Assembly: GCA_019925105.1 (NCBI GenBank)
Contig: JAHGAU010000035.1
Location: 1 to 64,000 of the forward strand
Source: Niebla homalea
Lineage: Eukaryota; Ascomycota; Lecanoromycetes; Lecanorales; Ramalinaceae
DNA: 64,000 bases
Reading direction: 5' to 3'
The stretch's first letter is position 1; every line of letters starts with the position of its first letter. The notes under the pieces were generated by a model. That model saw only the letters and a program-made list of their open reading frames with translations. It made no database searches and was not told where the DNA came from. A program made the translations under genes and the position numbers. Shown in pieces: positions 25,659-37,651 of this stretch.

Positions 25659-26228
25659 GAATTTCTAGGGTAGGGGAAACAGCTTTCTAGTGTCTTTAAG
25701 TTTCGCGTCTTACGGGTGTCTGACTTGAGTTCAATGTCTCACTGATCGCGTTCCCGCTGCGATTACCATTCGCCGCTGGATCTGGCCGAGCACGACATTG
25801 TTGTAAAGTCATCTGAAACATGTTCTGGGGAAGGATCAATGTCACAGCCTGGGTGAGACGGCCTTGGCCCCAAAGAAGGATAAGGAATCGGTGCTGAGGA
25901 CTGGTTCGCTGCGTTATTGACCAGTGACCAGGCATCAGGTACACGAGGCGGTGAATCAGTCAGTGAACGATTCGGCCTCGCGGGGAAAGACCCCTAGAGA
26001 TTCCGTGACGGAATATGGCCCACCAGAGCAAAAGTGCCACGAGGAAAGTTGCAACATCAGAGCCACAAGGTGCCCTGACGATTGGTGAAGTTGTGTGAGA
26101 TGGGTTCAACAAGATGGAAGGAACATCGATCAGAGGATCAAGGTGAAGATCACAACTAAAAGCGTCTGTTGATTGTAAACCCAGACATCATAAGCACCCT
26201 TGCATGCCAGCTGAGCCTTTGAGCCCTT
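25659..26228. other. Intergenic region, nothing recognised
   Basis: Presumed upstream region of the secreted-protein gene and 3' flank of the next minus-strand gene. No supported gene. Confidence 0.5.
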
Positions 26229-27206
26229 TCAATGTGATTGCAGCTCTTCAACGGTGTACCTCTCCTCCCTCCTCGCCATTCTCTTCTCGTATGCCTTACG
26301 CTCCGCCTCCTCATGCGCCTTCCGCTTCTCCTCCCTCCGCTGCCACCCAATCCTCACGTTATTGGCGCCAATGGCCAGAGTAACAGCAGCGAGCCCATCC
26401 ATCATCAAGCGCCTGTTCCGTTGCTTCTTTCTCTCCGACTCATCCCACTCGCCCTTGGAGAGTCCCTCCTTGTGGGCATTGCGACGGCCATGGAAGCCCT
26501 TGGTGACTTGGTAGATGCCGTTCGCGGCGGAGAGGGTGGTCATCGTCGCAAGACCGGTGTACAGCATCTTCTTGTTGCGGGCTGCGCGCTTCTCGCCCTC
26601 GTGGCTTTCGAATTCAAAGTCGGAGGAGCTAGAGGAGGAAGAGGAGGAGCGGCGTGAGCGGGAGTGGCGTCTAGGGGTGCGGATGAGTTCACGGTTGCCA
26701 TTGTAAGGCGCCAGTGGGCCGGAGACTGGTGAGGATCTTTGTTCGACGCGCAGCTCAGGCGGGGAGCGATGACTTTCAGAGCGCCCATGGCGGTAATGAT
26801 TGGAGTGGCGGGCATCTAGTTCGTCGTCTCCATCCGGTTCGTCGTTGTAGTCTTTTTCGCGGTAGTTGTCTTTGCGCTCGATCGACTCCCGATGCCGTCT
26901 TCTGCTATACTGCCTGTCTCCATCAGAATACCCAGTCTGCTTTCGCTCCTGGCGTTCTAGGTCCTCGCCCAACTTCCAAGGAGGTGATCGGTGCTTGAAA
27001 GCGTCGTCCTTGGAGCCGACACTACCAGCTGGCCGCCGACGCACGTGTCGGACCTCATGTAGCACAGTACGAGCGGATTCACGATCCAGGCTGATGTTAC
27101 GAGGAGGGACTCTGGAATATGTGGCCAGTGCATCTTCGCTGACATTCCCATCTCCTTTCCTATCGTTGTCGGGTACGGACCTGCCGTAGTTGACTCTTTG
27201 GGACAT
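26229..27206 (-). CDS. Low-complexity Arg/Ser-rich protein with two hydrophobic segments
   Basis: Uninterrupted 325-codon frame from a clear ATG. The N-terminal ~200 residues are charged and rich in Arg, Ser, Asp and His, including a run of nine Ser near residue 190. Then come two hydrophobic segments of about 20 residues (MLYTGLATMTTLSAANGIYQ and LMMDGLAAVTLAIGANN) separated by a basic stretch, and a Lys/Arg/Glu-rich helical tail. This layout is common in conserved, uncharacterised ascomycete proteins. No function can be given. Confidence 0.7.
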   Translation of the reverse strand: MSQRVNYGRSVPDNDRKGDGNVSEDALATYSRVPPRNISLDRESARTVLHEVRHVRRRPAGSVGSKDDAFKHRSPPWKLGEDLERQERKQTGYSDGDRQYSRRRHRESIERKDNYREKDYNDEPDGDDELDARHSNHYRHGRSESHRSPPELRVEQRSSPVSGPLAPYNGNRELIRTPRRHSRSRRSSSSSSSSSDFEFESHEGEKRAARNKKMLYTGLATMTTLSAANGIYQVTKGFHGRRNAHKEGLSKGEWDESERKKQRNRRLMMDGLAAVTLAIGANNVRIGWQRREEKRKAHEEAERKAYEKRMARREERYTVEELQSH

Positions 27207-28170
27207 GCTCCAAGGTGTTCGAAGTGATCACAATGGGGATCGATCTAGAGCAAGAAGTTGACAGCTGCGACGGTGAAGCTTGGAAGGAGCTCGAGAGCAA
27301 AGGGCGAGCCGTAAGAGAAGAGGACTGAAAGGGGGACTTCGAAGAGGACCAGGACCAGGACAAGGATGGGAGATTGGAGCCTCTTGCATCGCCCTGACAT
27401 TGCATGTTTCAAGTGAGTCCGTCCAGACACTGCCACCTTACATCGTTGTGGTTTGTCGTTTCATGTGGGATCCCGTGATCTATTTTGGGGGAATTGACCA
27501 TTTAGAGGCATTCATTCCGGTGGACTCGAGAGGTAAGTCGCCCTCAGATGCACGGTACCATCTCTAGCAGCCATCGCTATAGCTCTGAGCCAAAGGTGAA
27601 AGTCCCTGGGAATGAAATTGTCGTGGCGCATTGCATCAGATGGAAAAGCTTCGTGTCAGCAACCGCCCGGAGATTAAGTCTTGGCGGTTGGAGCTTCCTA
27701 TTCCCATACTCCTATCGACATTGTCATTCCTCTGGACATGTGTCAGATAGCCAATGCGATGTACGAGAAGTACTTGTGAAACATTCTCACTTAGAGCCAG
27801 AGATTTTTAGTTGCTGCTATGTTTCATGCTTGATACATACTCAAGCTCCAGCACTCGCTGCAGTCTTCCGAGCCATTACGATGCAGCTTATTACCAACAA
27901 CTGGATGCGGCTAATCTCTACAGTCGACGTCGTACGTTTCTCTGAGCTTGCTGTAGACTTTAGACAGGCTCCTAGGCTGTGGCAACCAACGGAGACTCGT
28001 TTTCTCCGTGTATCAGACGATGTCAAGCCTGTACAGGAGACTGAAACAGTTCCAGCTTTGAGTCCGCCTATGTCTCACCTATTCTCTGGATATCTTTCAT
28101 ATCATGGTCGCCGAACGAACCTAAATCCCGTACCCATACTCCTTTCATGGGCCGCACTTGACGTTGTGCC
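27207..28170. other. Intergenic region with an unsupported open frame
   Basis: The plus strand holds an open frame at 27,548-28,240 (230 codons) with an ATG. Its sequence shows no family features and it overlaps the end of the PLAC8-type gene on the other strand, so it is not called as a gene. Confidence 0.4.
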
Positions 28171-28737
28171 TTATCGCGCACCGCCGTATTCCATCGGCGC
28201 CTGCCCTACCGGCTGCTGGTCAAAAAGCCGCTGTCCATAGACCCCGACGCTTCCATGCCAATTTTTCGCCTCCATATCCTGCTGGACCAAGACGCAACAA
28301 TGACACGCGAAAGATGAAGCAATGTCTGAACCATTTGTTCCTGAGATATTGAGCTGTGACCGCATTTTCCTTCTTTGCCGGAAACCCCAGATACACGCTG
28401 AGGGTAGGATTGGGGCGACCGAGGTGAATTCGAGGCACTGATGCAAATTGAGTGTTAGAAATCGCGTCGTTCATTGTGGTACAATCGTGAGAGAGGGGAC
28501 GGAAAGCAGATCCGACTACCATCGTAGTTGCAGAAGCTACAGCCTTCGTTGTTGGGATCCTCGGGGTGGTGGAGGCAGTACTGGGTTTCCCCATAAGTGA
28601 TAGAGTTGCAGAGGGAGAAGCCGTGGACGCCTTGTAGGAGGAGAGTCAAAGACTGCGCTCATGCAGATGTGGGGATTCTCACACGCTAGGCCTGCTGAGA
28701 AGCAATCAAAAAGACCTGTTTGCCATTCGTGCGCCAT
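28171..28737 (-). CDS. PLAC8-family cysteine-rich protein
   Basis: Exon 1 (28,683-28,737) encodes MAHEWQTGLFDCFSAGLAC, the typical PLAC8 opening. A 52-bp intron leads to exon 2 (28,520-28,630) with SITYGETQYCLHHPEDPN and CSFCNYD. The last exon carries QRRKMRSQLNISG and CHCCVLVQQDMEAK, then a Gln/Pro/Gly tail ending at 28,171. The second intron is a problem. The best family match starts exon 3 at 28,437 but leaves a one-base phase error, while an acceptor at 28,397/28,398 restores phase but loses about 13 conserved residues. So either a frameshift is present or the junction is unusual. PLAC8 proteins are small membrane-associated proteins linked to cell size, cadmium resistance or calcium entry. 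Its role here is unknown. Confidence 0.75.
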
Positions 28738-30489
28738 CTCCAGCTGTCACAGCTCTGTCCGTCGATGATGCTTTTCCGCCTTTCTCGCAAATAGCAACAC
28801 CATGTGCAGTAAAAGCGTGCAAGAGCTGAGAGCAGTGAGAGACGTGGGGAGGAAGATGATATACATACACGAATCGGCAATATACACAATCAAAAAAGTA
28901 AATAAAGTCAACATCGCGAGTCTAACGGCTCAATCCTCCAATGGCCCTATTGGGCAAAGCAAAATGCACGAGGCTGTAGTGTAACATGATCTCATTGGCT
29001 ATTCGGACATTGGAAGTGTTCGCGAAGCGCCAAGGTCGAAAGGCGTAGATCTCACGGGCTTCATCAAAAGGGGTGAGAGTTAACGCCGATTTAGCCTCAG
29101 TATGGCTCTCCGAATGGTAAATCAATGAAGCTACCAGACAATGATCTCTTGATGTTCACAACCTAAATGTCTTACCGCGAAAACGGCGATTTTGCAGCAT
29201 AATTCCTCTTCTACTCGAACCTTGAGAAACCATCCAGCAGAACATAGCAGCACATGCTGTGTGAGCAGTAAAGTGTGCCTCACTGCTCACCTTTGCGGAA
29301 TGCGCATCATATCTATACAGCTTGGACAGCACAGCCAGCACCTTCAAATTCGTCAAGCTGACTGTGGTATAGCGTCCCGTCGGCTGCCCTTTGTAGAAGT
29401 AGTCGCGATAGTCATTATACGCACTACTCTCCCCTCCGTTCTGAATCGTTCGCCTTATTATGGAGATTTGAATGGGCAACGAACATCTCAAAATTGGCTC
29501 CAACCTGTCTATATATTTGTTCAGGACCCATCACCTTCAGCTCACTGTTTATCACAACTCTCCAAATGGTGCTTTCGACTTTGTCTGCGCGCAAGGCCTC
29601 GAACAAGGGGACGCAACTTCATGGCCGAGCGAAGTTGCACTAGTCATTAGCAGCGCATCACACCACGATACTTATAATGCTTGAAAGACGTTACAGTGGA
29701 TAGCTTGGGCATATACTAGACATTCCGGTGAGTATTAAGGGATGGACGGGGTGAGAATGCCTGAGACGCTTTCTCTCGACGGCACAACAGTACAGGCATG
29801 TGTATGCATGGCTCCACTTGGGCATTGCAGAGACGCCACAGGATCCTGACCACACTCTTTATTGTCACATCGTACCGTGCCTCTTGCAGTACATTTCAGA
29901 GGCGTTTCATCCAACTCTGTTGATGTTTGAGAAGCCCTAGATTGTATGCAGCAATGCGAAATCCACGTTTTAGCTAAGCAAGCAATGCTGACTCCGCCTT
30001 TTACCTGGATCTCGTGGCTCTATGGTAAAATTGCGAGAATACTATAAGATTTTGCGCAGATCTCTGGCACGTTGGAGAGTCTAGCCTTACGTCAGTGTGC
30101 TGGAGCATCGGGAGACGCCATCGAATGGCTCGTAAGGTACCCCATAGCCCGCGTTTGACGGGACCCTTGGAAGTCGATCGCCACAGCATCTTTCTGCAAC
30201 AATGACTGCGACATGGAGATCATGGGTCTAAGATTGGCCATTGCTTGCTGAGGCATGTCTGGCGCAAGCACCTCTCATCAGAAATATCGGTGGTATACTC
30301 GCGATTTCTGAGTCTTCAGATCAATTGAGCACTCGAGCTATGATGAGTCCTTTCAGGACGAAGTGCTGAATTGTACTTTCATGCAATGCAAGTAAGGTAT
30401 ACCCATCCTGATCCGCAGAGCTTTCTATCGGGGTCTTCGGACTCTCTTCCTTGTGTATGAGATGAAAATTGTAGACCTGTGTCGCTCTT
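28738..30489. other. Long intergenic region, no recognised gene
   Basis: On the minus strand 29,156-29,606 two overlapping frames read somewhat protein-like (for example STIWRVVINSELKVMGPEQ and YRDYFYKGQPTGRYTT) and could be exons or relics of one gene. No start, splice path or family could be established. Nothing else is seen. Confidence 0.4.
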
Positions 30490-32041
30490 TCACAGAAATT
30501 CCTTTGTGAAAACGCCAGTGGGATCGTATACATGCTTGATCCTCTGCAATTTGGTAATTCTGTCGTCCCCTCGGTACCTGCGCTCAATTGGGCCATCACG
30601 CGTGCAATTCGGATAGTCGATATAATTGGTCGGTTGTTGGCCCCTCCGCATGATGTTGATTACATGCCGTTCGAGCTCAAATAGCTTGACGCAGCTCCTG
30701 GGATCTTTGGCCCACGAGAGGCAATTGCTGGAAAGCGAATCAGCTTGAATCATCCGTTCATATATGGGTGGTCGTCACCTACCCCCATAAGTGTACGTCA
30801 TGGTGGCTCCATGCAGAGTCCAACGCTGGCTTGGGGATATTCGAGGCCCTCGAATGCCACTCGACGATGTAAACTGAGGCTTTTGCATCTGGACAAGATT
30901 GCAGCAGGCCCTTGAAAGCCTCAATCACCTCGAGGAAATTCTCTGTGCGAAATTCTTCCAGGCCTGCAAGGTTGAAGCCTTTAAAATCTCCTTTTTCGCA
31001 TGGTTTATCCAGATGGTCGCTAAGGTTCGGGACTAACGGTGTCTTCTCGCTAAACATGACTGGACCAAGACTTTGAAGTGGTTGAAATGCTTGAGGCGCC
31101 TCCGCGATGTCTCCGAAATAGTGAGGTGCAACCATTATCATGGGTTGAAATGCTGGAGGAGGAGCCATGACCATCAGATGTCCTGCAGTGAGGTTCTTGG
31201 TATCCGACATGAGTCCCTCCATCACTTTGCAAACCTCCTCTGCTTTCTCGAGAGGAAAAATGAAGTTGCCAATCCAATGTCGCCCGTCTGGACTCCCGTA
31301 GACCAAGAGCGGGTAGGTTTTGAGTGTAATTTCGAGAACCAAACAAAGATGCTGTCCTGCGCCTTTCAAACCCCAGAAGAGGTCAGGATGTGAACTTATA
31401 TCAGTGTGTACCACTTGCCCATCCGCTAAAATGACCCTCGCGCTTTGGATATTGTCACAACCAAAGCCCATCAAACCAGTCGCAACGCTGATGCCTCCCC
31501 CAAGGCAGTACGGGATGACGCCTACAGGATTCCCGTTCCCCAGAGCTTTGGCGAATTAACAAGGTACACAGTCAGCTAGCAGCGAATAAGTACCTGTGCA
31601 ACGTCCCGCGGCTGCTAGTGCCGTTGAAAGCTCTTTCATCAACACTCCTCCAACAACTCTCACGTCATTGGTCTTGTCATCGATCTCGATGCATTTGAGG
31701 GTGGAAAAATCGAGAACAAATCCATCGTCACCAATGTTTGACCAAGGGCTGTGCCCACCGCAAACGGGGACAAAGGGCGTATGAGTCTTATGAGCAGCGT
31801 TGACCTATGTTAAAGTCACGTTATTAACACAATGAATCCCATTTGGTGGGTGTTCCTTGCTCACGGCTGTGACTGCATCATCTTCGACTGCGACCTGTAC
31901 GATAGCTCCAGGCGTTTGAACTCCAATTTCAGACCATCTTTGATTGGCCTCTTGAAATTCTTGGTCTGATGAGTTTGTATAGAGAGAGGCTGAAGGAGAT
32001 AGCTTTCCAGAGACTTCTTTGAGGAATGCACTAATGGTCAT
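30490..32041 (-). CDS. Berberine-bridge-type FAD-linked oxidoreductase (no signal peptide)
   Basis: Four exons (32,041-31,865; 31,804-31,594; 31,545-30,783; 30,727-30,490) remain in phase and give 462 residues. The FAD-binding PCMH domain shows CGGHSPW with the His used for covalent flavin attachment in this family, the strand-loop VIPYCLGGGIS, and DLFWGLKGAG. The end matches the BBE domain (YDYPNCTR-like NYIDYPNCTR, then RIKHVYDPTGVF). No signal peptide is visible, so it is probably intracellular. It is separated from the SAT4-type gene by a 1.28-kb divergent promoter region. In fungal clusters such enzymes oxidise or cyclise pathway intermediates. A role in the adjacent peptide pathway is inferred from position only. 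Confidence 0.9.
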
Positions 32042-33320
32042 GCTTGCTGGACGAGCCTGCGTACGAGACGCAAAGTGGGACCGGAAAATAACTACTGCTA
32101 GCGGATGGGAATGATCCACACAATCGCATTGCAGGCAGTCGTGAAACACACGACAGAATTGACAGACTCGATACAACTTTACAAGATCTCCAAGAAGTGT
32201 GACAGGTAATACGATACGTCGTAAAATTACCGTACGAGATTGTCGAGCAAAAGATCCCGGGTTATCCAATCTGAGACTGGAGGTCAACACCATGCCTGAT
32301 GGAGCAAGTGTGTTGGCCTGAGCGGCAATCGACCAACTCGCATGCATTAGCTCCGTTGCTATCATGCTACACATCCTATAATGCCAACAAACCTCACAAG
32401 TGCTTATGCGCACGAGTAAGTCTTCCCGACCAAAATAAGCAACAAGCCGTGTGTCACTGTCGGGATAGAAAATTAGGGATGCCGACTTTACACAATGACT
32501 GCAGATCAGAGTAATTATTCGCGGCATCGAAATTGGATTGGCTGGCAACCGGAAGAGCGTTGACTTTCGTTCTGCCGTCTTTGCGCCAACACCGGGGATC
32601 CTGCGGAGAGTTCTCGATGCAGTCAAACACTCAGACATAAGCGGGGAAGGTCGAGACATGGGTTCAAGCTTGCTAGGAGAGACCTACCGGGCCGCCGTGC
32701 GGCGCGATCCTCTTCTCATTGGCTTCGTTGTCACCAGATGTAAAGCAAACGTCATACGTCCAATTATAAAGCGCCAATAATGTTGCTCCCGAACCACCAC
32801 GTGTAGCTTAGCAGACGTTTCCCAATTCTTATTGAGTACGTTTCCTCCCCCCAATTCGAATTTCCGGAATGCCGTCTGTCTTCGGTATCTGTGTAAAGGA
32901 GCTTGTAGCGGAAGCAAGTTATGATATTAAGCGTCCCAGGCATTTCTCGAATAGGGTCCACGCATACATGATAGAATTCGCTTCGAGGAAGACTATCAAG
33001 CTATTTTCCGACGACAAAGCTTAATTACTGAAAGGGAAAATTGGAGTACAACTACGAATGTGCTTACAACAGTGATATCGTGCATGAGTCGCGGCGTTTC
33101 AGGGTTGCAGTAGCCTTTTGTTCAAAATTTGGTCTAAGCGATAACAGCAGCACCCACACCAACTCTCTTCCGTCAGTATGCAGGCTCCCATGCCCACGAT
33201 TTCTCCGCCCGAGCTCTCGGTCAGCCTGCAGAAGGACTTCGCATCTGCGACTGAAATGCTTCACGGCCCACGCTCCCATATTGGATTGTCTCTCGAGGAC
33301 CATCATACAGGCCTCTCACT
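32042..33320. promoter_or_regulatory. Divergent promoter region, FAD oxidase / SAT4-type gene
   Basis: About 1.3 kb between two outward-facing genes. No gene is supported inside. Individual binding sites cannot be called with confidence. Confidence 0.4.
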
Positions 33321-34702
33321 ATGGGCTCCGAGGAATCGAAAGGCGAAGTTATAGCACTGGGTAGTGTGTTTGCAGCTGCTCCAATCATTGCTATTGCACT
33401 GCGATTCTACGCACGCCGCATAGTCCGCACAGCCTATGGACCTGATGACTATCTCATCATACCTGCAGCTGTGAGCTTGTCGCCACCTAGGATGGGACCC
33501 TGGCTGAATGTGCTAGCTTTTTGCAATAGCCACCGCCGTCACGCTCATCATTGGTAATACTTCGCCTCACGCTGCCATCATGCAACTCGCTGATTAGCTC
33601 AGGTGCCTGTGTCGGAGAGCTTGGGCAGCACCAGAGACAGGTGCATAATGCTCAGGGGCAGCTCATCCACGACAAGGGACTGGTACATTACGAGAAGGTG
33701 GACATCTCTATTTCACACCGACTCTGACACATTGATAACGACAGTAGGTCAAATTGGCTACCCAAGCTTTGTCCATTGTTTCCATCGGGTGTGCAAAGCT
33801 CTCGCTCGTTTTCTTCTACCGAAGGATCTTCTCTACGAAGACCTATCGCAGGATCGCAGACTGCTACCTGATATTCATCACATGCTGGACAATCGCCTTC
33901 GTACTTGCGACAATCTTCCAGTGCATCCCAGTCTCAACAGTCTGGACGGAATTTGAATACCTCTATGGGTCAAAGTGCTTCAAGGTGTTACCGTTCTACT
34001 ACACCTTCCAAGTCACGGACGCAGTCTCAGATTTGGCTGTCCTCATTTTACCGCTCCCAATGCTATGGCGATTGCAGATGCCCACGAGACAGAAAGCCGC
34101 TGTTGGGCTTATGTTGCTGATGGGCGCTCTGTAAGCGACTCCGCCCGCTGTGCACAGTGGCTGAATGCTGATAATCCTGGCAGAATCATTGCTATCTCCT
34201 GGACCAGACTTGGCATCTACGTGACGGTTGGAAAGCAGCTTATGGAGCACTTCCACGACGTCGTCTGTGCGTTGAAATTGCTTGCGCCAGATCTCCAAAT
34301 ACTGATGAAGTACCAGACTACACAACATCGACACTCTATTGGAGTAGTATTGAAAGCTCGCTCTCCGTTCTTTGCGCTTGCCTCCCCACGATGCGGCCCC
34401 TATTCTCTTCTAAGATCAGACATTCAAAGAACAGGTCATACTCATCAAACCCTTCGAAGAGTTCTTATATCCCCGGCTGGAAGTTAAAAGCAAGGAGGTT
34501 GGAAGAGGGAGAGTTGGAGTCGCTGCATTCGGTGACGCGGCTGAGAAGAGAGAATGTACTCCCGACAAATGTCGGTGTGAATACGCATGTGACTGCGGTT
34601 CCATTGGAGCTTCTCCCACAGCCTGAAGCTGCGCATCGAGGCATTTGGGTGCAGAAAGAGCTTTCGAGGACAGGATCGAGGCAGATGCACAGTGGCTATT
34701 AG
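33321..34702 (+). CDS. SAT4-type (fungal rhodopsin-domain) integral membrane protein
   Basis: Six exons (33,321-33,470; 33,517-33,553; 33,603-33,697; 33,748-34,130; 34,184-34,266; 34,317-34,702) stay in phase and give 377 residues. Typical family features are: an opening helix with ALRFYARR and YGPDDYLII, KLATQALSIVSIGCAKLSLVFFYRR-type helix 3 (in two parts), the CxxVS-type loop CIPVSTVW, the VTDAVSDLAVLILPLPMLW region, and WSSIESS...CLPTMRPLF closing the seven-helix core. A hydrophilic Ser/Lys/Arg tail of about 110 residues follows. Members are plasma-membrane proteins of unsettled function, and genes of this family are often found inside secondary-metabolite clusters. The last intron (34,267-34,316) was chosen because it restores the family reading frame and has a CTGAT branch-like site. 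Confidence 0.85.
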
Positions 34703-35215
34703 TGGTGAGCTATTTTGAGCGCCGTTCGAGGCATTTCCAGAATACCTCTAGGGGCATCATTTACGATCTGCTCACATTACGTTAATATTACCTGTTAATT
34801 CACATGTCAATTAGGTAAAGCTGATGGTTGTTCCACACTGTGAATCGCACGTGACGTTCTACTAACTTTTCTTGAGAGGTCCGGTCGTGCCATTTGTTGC
34901 GCATATAACAAGCATGCATTGTCCTGTAGGCGCATGATTAGACTCAGCAATGTGACGACAGTGTGCATAAATCGGCAAAATGATGCAGCCGGCCAGCGTG
35001 CGGGGCACTTCCCAGGTCTACAGGAAACACGGGTTCAAAGGGTTGGGGAGAAGAGTCTGGGCCATGAGTCAGAGGTAATGGTGCTGCTTTTGCGCATCGC
35101 GCCGATTGCAAGATGAGGGGATGAGTGCTTACTAGATGACGATCAACAGGCTCAATGAAGTCTGTATTCCTTCAACGATCATGTGATTGCGAGTGGATTC
35201 ATACATCATTCTTCA
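34703..35215. promoter_or_regulatory. Upstream region of the first UstYa-type gene
   Basis: About 0.5 kb without a gene between two plus-strand genes. Presumed terminator of one and promoter of the next. Confidence 0.4.
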
Positions 35216-36274
35216 ATGGATAACGAGAAATTCCAGCCTTTGCTTGACGACCGTCTTGATTTCGAGGACGAGACCGGCTACAGTAAAGGGAGCGTGTGGC
35301 GGAAAGATGGCAATGCGACGAGAGGGAATTCTCGCGGACTCAAAATCATCACTGTTGCGCTCAGCGTAGCTTACATCCCCCTTGTTGTCCTCTACATTGT
35401 ACTGTTCACACGATTCCAATATCCTCCATTACTTGATAACGTGCGCCCATTTGATCTCTTTCCTTGTAAGTCGTGCTCGGCATTGACGCCATTGCTTCGC
35501 CATTTGTGATTTCTCCATGCGCGCAATCACTGACCCAATTCCTGGGATTCAGCTCTGGCTTCCAGCAATGCCATCAACTACGAACAGCGACGTTTCCAGG
35601 TAAAACTGCATAACAATTCATTCTCCGGCCCACCCAGGCCAGAGTTGGATGCAGCATGGCATGAGCTGTTTGAAAGTAAGGATGGATCCCCAATCTATGC
35701 TGGAAATGTCAGGCGCAAAAGCTGATCTCACACTGTCAACGACAGATATACGAATCAACGTGACGCAGCAGGACCTGGACTACTACAATCTTACGTCAAT
35801 ACCGTTGGCTGGTGGCCAAGGATATGCGGCGGAGTTGGGGGTGCATCATGAATTGCATTGTTTGGTGAGCCGTACGTGCCGACAAGGGTAATAGATGGTG
35901 CTAACAAGGCTTCGTGCAGAAGAAGATCAGACATTGGATTCACAGGGATTACTATCTAATGAATGAGACGGATGATGAACTGATGGAGTGGGAAGCGCAC
36001 ATTGGTAAGCGGAAGCCCTGTTTGAGAAGCAAAGCTGTACGCTGACTGAAGACCTCCAGATCATTGCGTAGAGATGATGAGAGAATCGATCATGTGCAGG
36101 GGCGACCCTTCACTGACGACGTTCAAATGGGTGCCCAACGATCCACCGCAATTGACCGCAGTCGCACTGGGTCATCATCAATGTGTCAATTGGGATAGCA
36201 TGATGAGCTGGGTCCGGGATCGTGCTGTACCGATTTTTGAACCTGCTGTTTTGCAATCACCAGATGAGATGTAA
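35216..36274 (+). CDS. UstYa-family (DUF3328) oxidase, first copy
   Basis: Five exons (35,216-35,465; 35,553-35,675; 35,746-35,864; 35,920-36,004; 36,060-36,274) keep phase and give 263 residues. One membrane segment lies at about residues 42-65, after a hydrophilic cytoplasmic N-terminus. Both family HxxHC motifs are present: HELHC at residues 159-163 and HIDHC at 191-195, the second assembled across intron 4. A DAAWHELF block precedes them. In dikaritin RiPP pathways UstYa-type proteins catalyse oxidative cyclisation of the precursor core, probably as metal- or copper-dependent enzymes in the secretory path. It is convergent with the second copy; only 76 bp separate the two stop codons. The spliced motif strongly supports the model. 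Confidence 0.92.
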
Positions 36275-36350
36275 TGTATGGTTTATATAGAACTCATCCG
36301 TTAGCAATAGTCGCAATATTGTATGACCCGCGGAACGGACTGCTGAACGT

Positions 36351-37187
36351 TCACCGCTTGCTTGGTTGCTCAATGGCTGGATCCCAACTGTGCCATTTCT
36401 CCGCCCAATTCTTCACCTTGTCAAAATTGCGACACGATCGCTCAAACGTCCAGCCCGTCACACCTCCAAGTTCAAAATCCACAGGCTCAAGATTAGTGTC
36501 TGCATTACAAATGAGCGACTGACGCAGGTAGTCGAAGCAGTGGCGTAAGTGATGCGGATCAGGTCTTTTATTGTGATCGTGTATATGCTGCATGTCTGCA
36601 ATGTTGCCGTTGAGCGCGGCGTAGTACCCTACTCGAAGCATATTGACGCAGTGCAATTCGTGGAATACGGCAATTCCTGAGAGCTTTGGGGAGATCTCAG
36701 GGTGCTTGACGAAGCCGACACCGGCTTGAGACCTTCAGTGAAAGTATGCGAAAGGATGGACCTCAAGTGACTCACTGGGAAACATCCCGTCCCATGCAGC
36801 GTTGGTCTCATCTGTTGGCTCCTTCGTATAGGTCAAGTTGTACACCATGGGATATCTGACGTTGCCGGGCGGATTCATGAAGTCTACAGGCGTCAATTCG
36901 GGACCGAGAGGAGAGAGGTGCGATGACACACCATGATCCGATATTACTGAACATGTTTCTGACTGCGAATGGAGATTGTACCCAATGATTCCGGAAGCCA
37001 GTGCTACCACGGATAGTGTGACACTGATGTACAGGATGCTCAACACATTCCATCTGTTCAAAGCCCTTTCTGGCTCTTCGTATTGGCTCTTGTTCTCTGT
37101 TTCCGCATCTCCCAGTCGCACGTAATGGATGTCTTCTTTCATCGAAGACAGCGGCTTGGTCATCAAGAATGACCAGATAGGACTCAT
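36351..37187 (-). CDS. UstYa-family (DUF3328) oxidase, second copy
   Basis: Two exons (37,187-36,776; 36,724-36,351) give 261 residues. In-frame ATGs at 37,163 and 37,142 are possible alternative starts. A single membrane segment lies at about residues 47-70. The family motifs are HELHC at about 159-163 and HLRHC at about 196-200, followed by LRQSLICNADTNLEP, which is very typical of the family, and a Trp-rich tail. The intron count differs from the first copy, so these are old paralogues and not a recent duplication. It is transcribed away from the precursor gene, with 464 bp between the start codons, which suggests shared control. Having two different UstYa-type enzymes is usual in ustiloxin-type clusters. 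Confidence 0.92.
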
Positions 37188-37651
37188 TATTCAGGTTTAC
37201 GATGTCTTTATTTGTGCTTTCAACAACATCCAATTCTGACGGATACCACTTTCAATTCTGATTTCTCAGAAGGAGCTAGGCAAACGTATCGGCCATGTGG
37301 AATTGCTAAAGCGGCAATAGTAAGACCGTTGGGAGCGAGACCGTGCGTCCAAGGCTTACCGATCACTATTAGTAGAGCCAATGAGCGCTTCTTCGTGACG
37401 AAATCGTACCTCCTTCTCGCTCTCTTTCCTTCCCTTCATATGTACAAGTCCTGGCTTGCAAGGCGCCATTGCTTCATGCACTTTGGAGCGCATGTAGAAG
37501 ATTAGGCTTACGATTGTCATCATTCTCGAAGCTGTAGAATTTGAGCAATTGATTATATATACATACAGTGGTGGACGCAGAAGCCATCAGGGTCTCAGTC
37601 GAGGATTCAAATACTGGGATCGACCTTTTGGGCCATCAGACGATAGCAGCC
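37188..37651. promoter_or_regulatory. Bidirectional promoter, UstYa-type gene / peptide precursor
   Basis: This 464-bp region separates the divergent start codons of the second UstYa-type gene and the precursor gene. A TATA-like box, tatatata, lies at 37,554-37,561, about 90 bp before the precursor ATG, which suits a strongly expressed small gene. No transcription-factor motif could be assigned. Confidence 0.6.

Noticed and set aside
27548..28240. 230-codon plus-strand open frame
   Set aside because: No family features, and it overlaps the PLAC8-type gene on the other strand, which has clear motifs.
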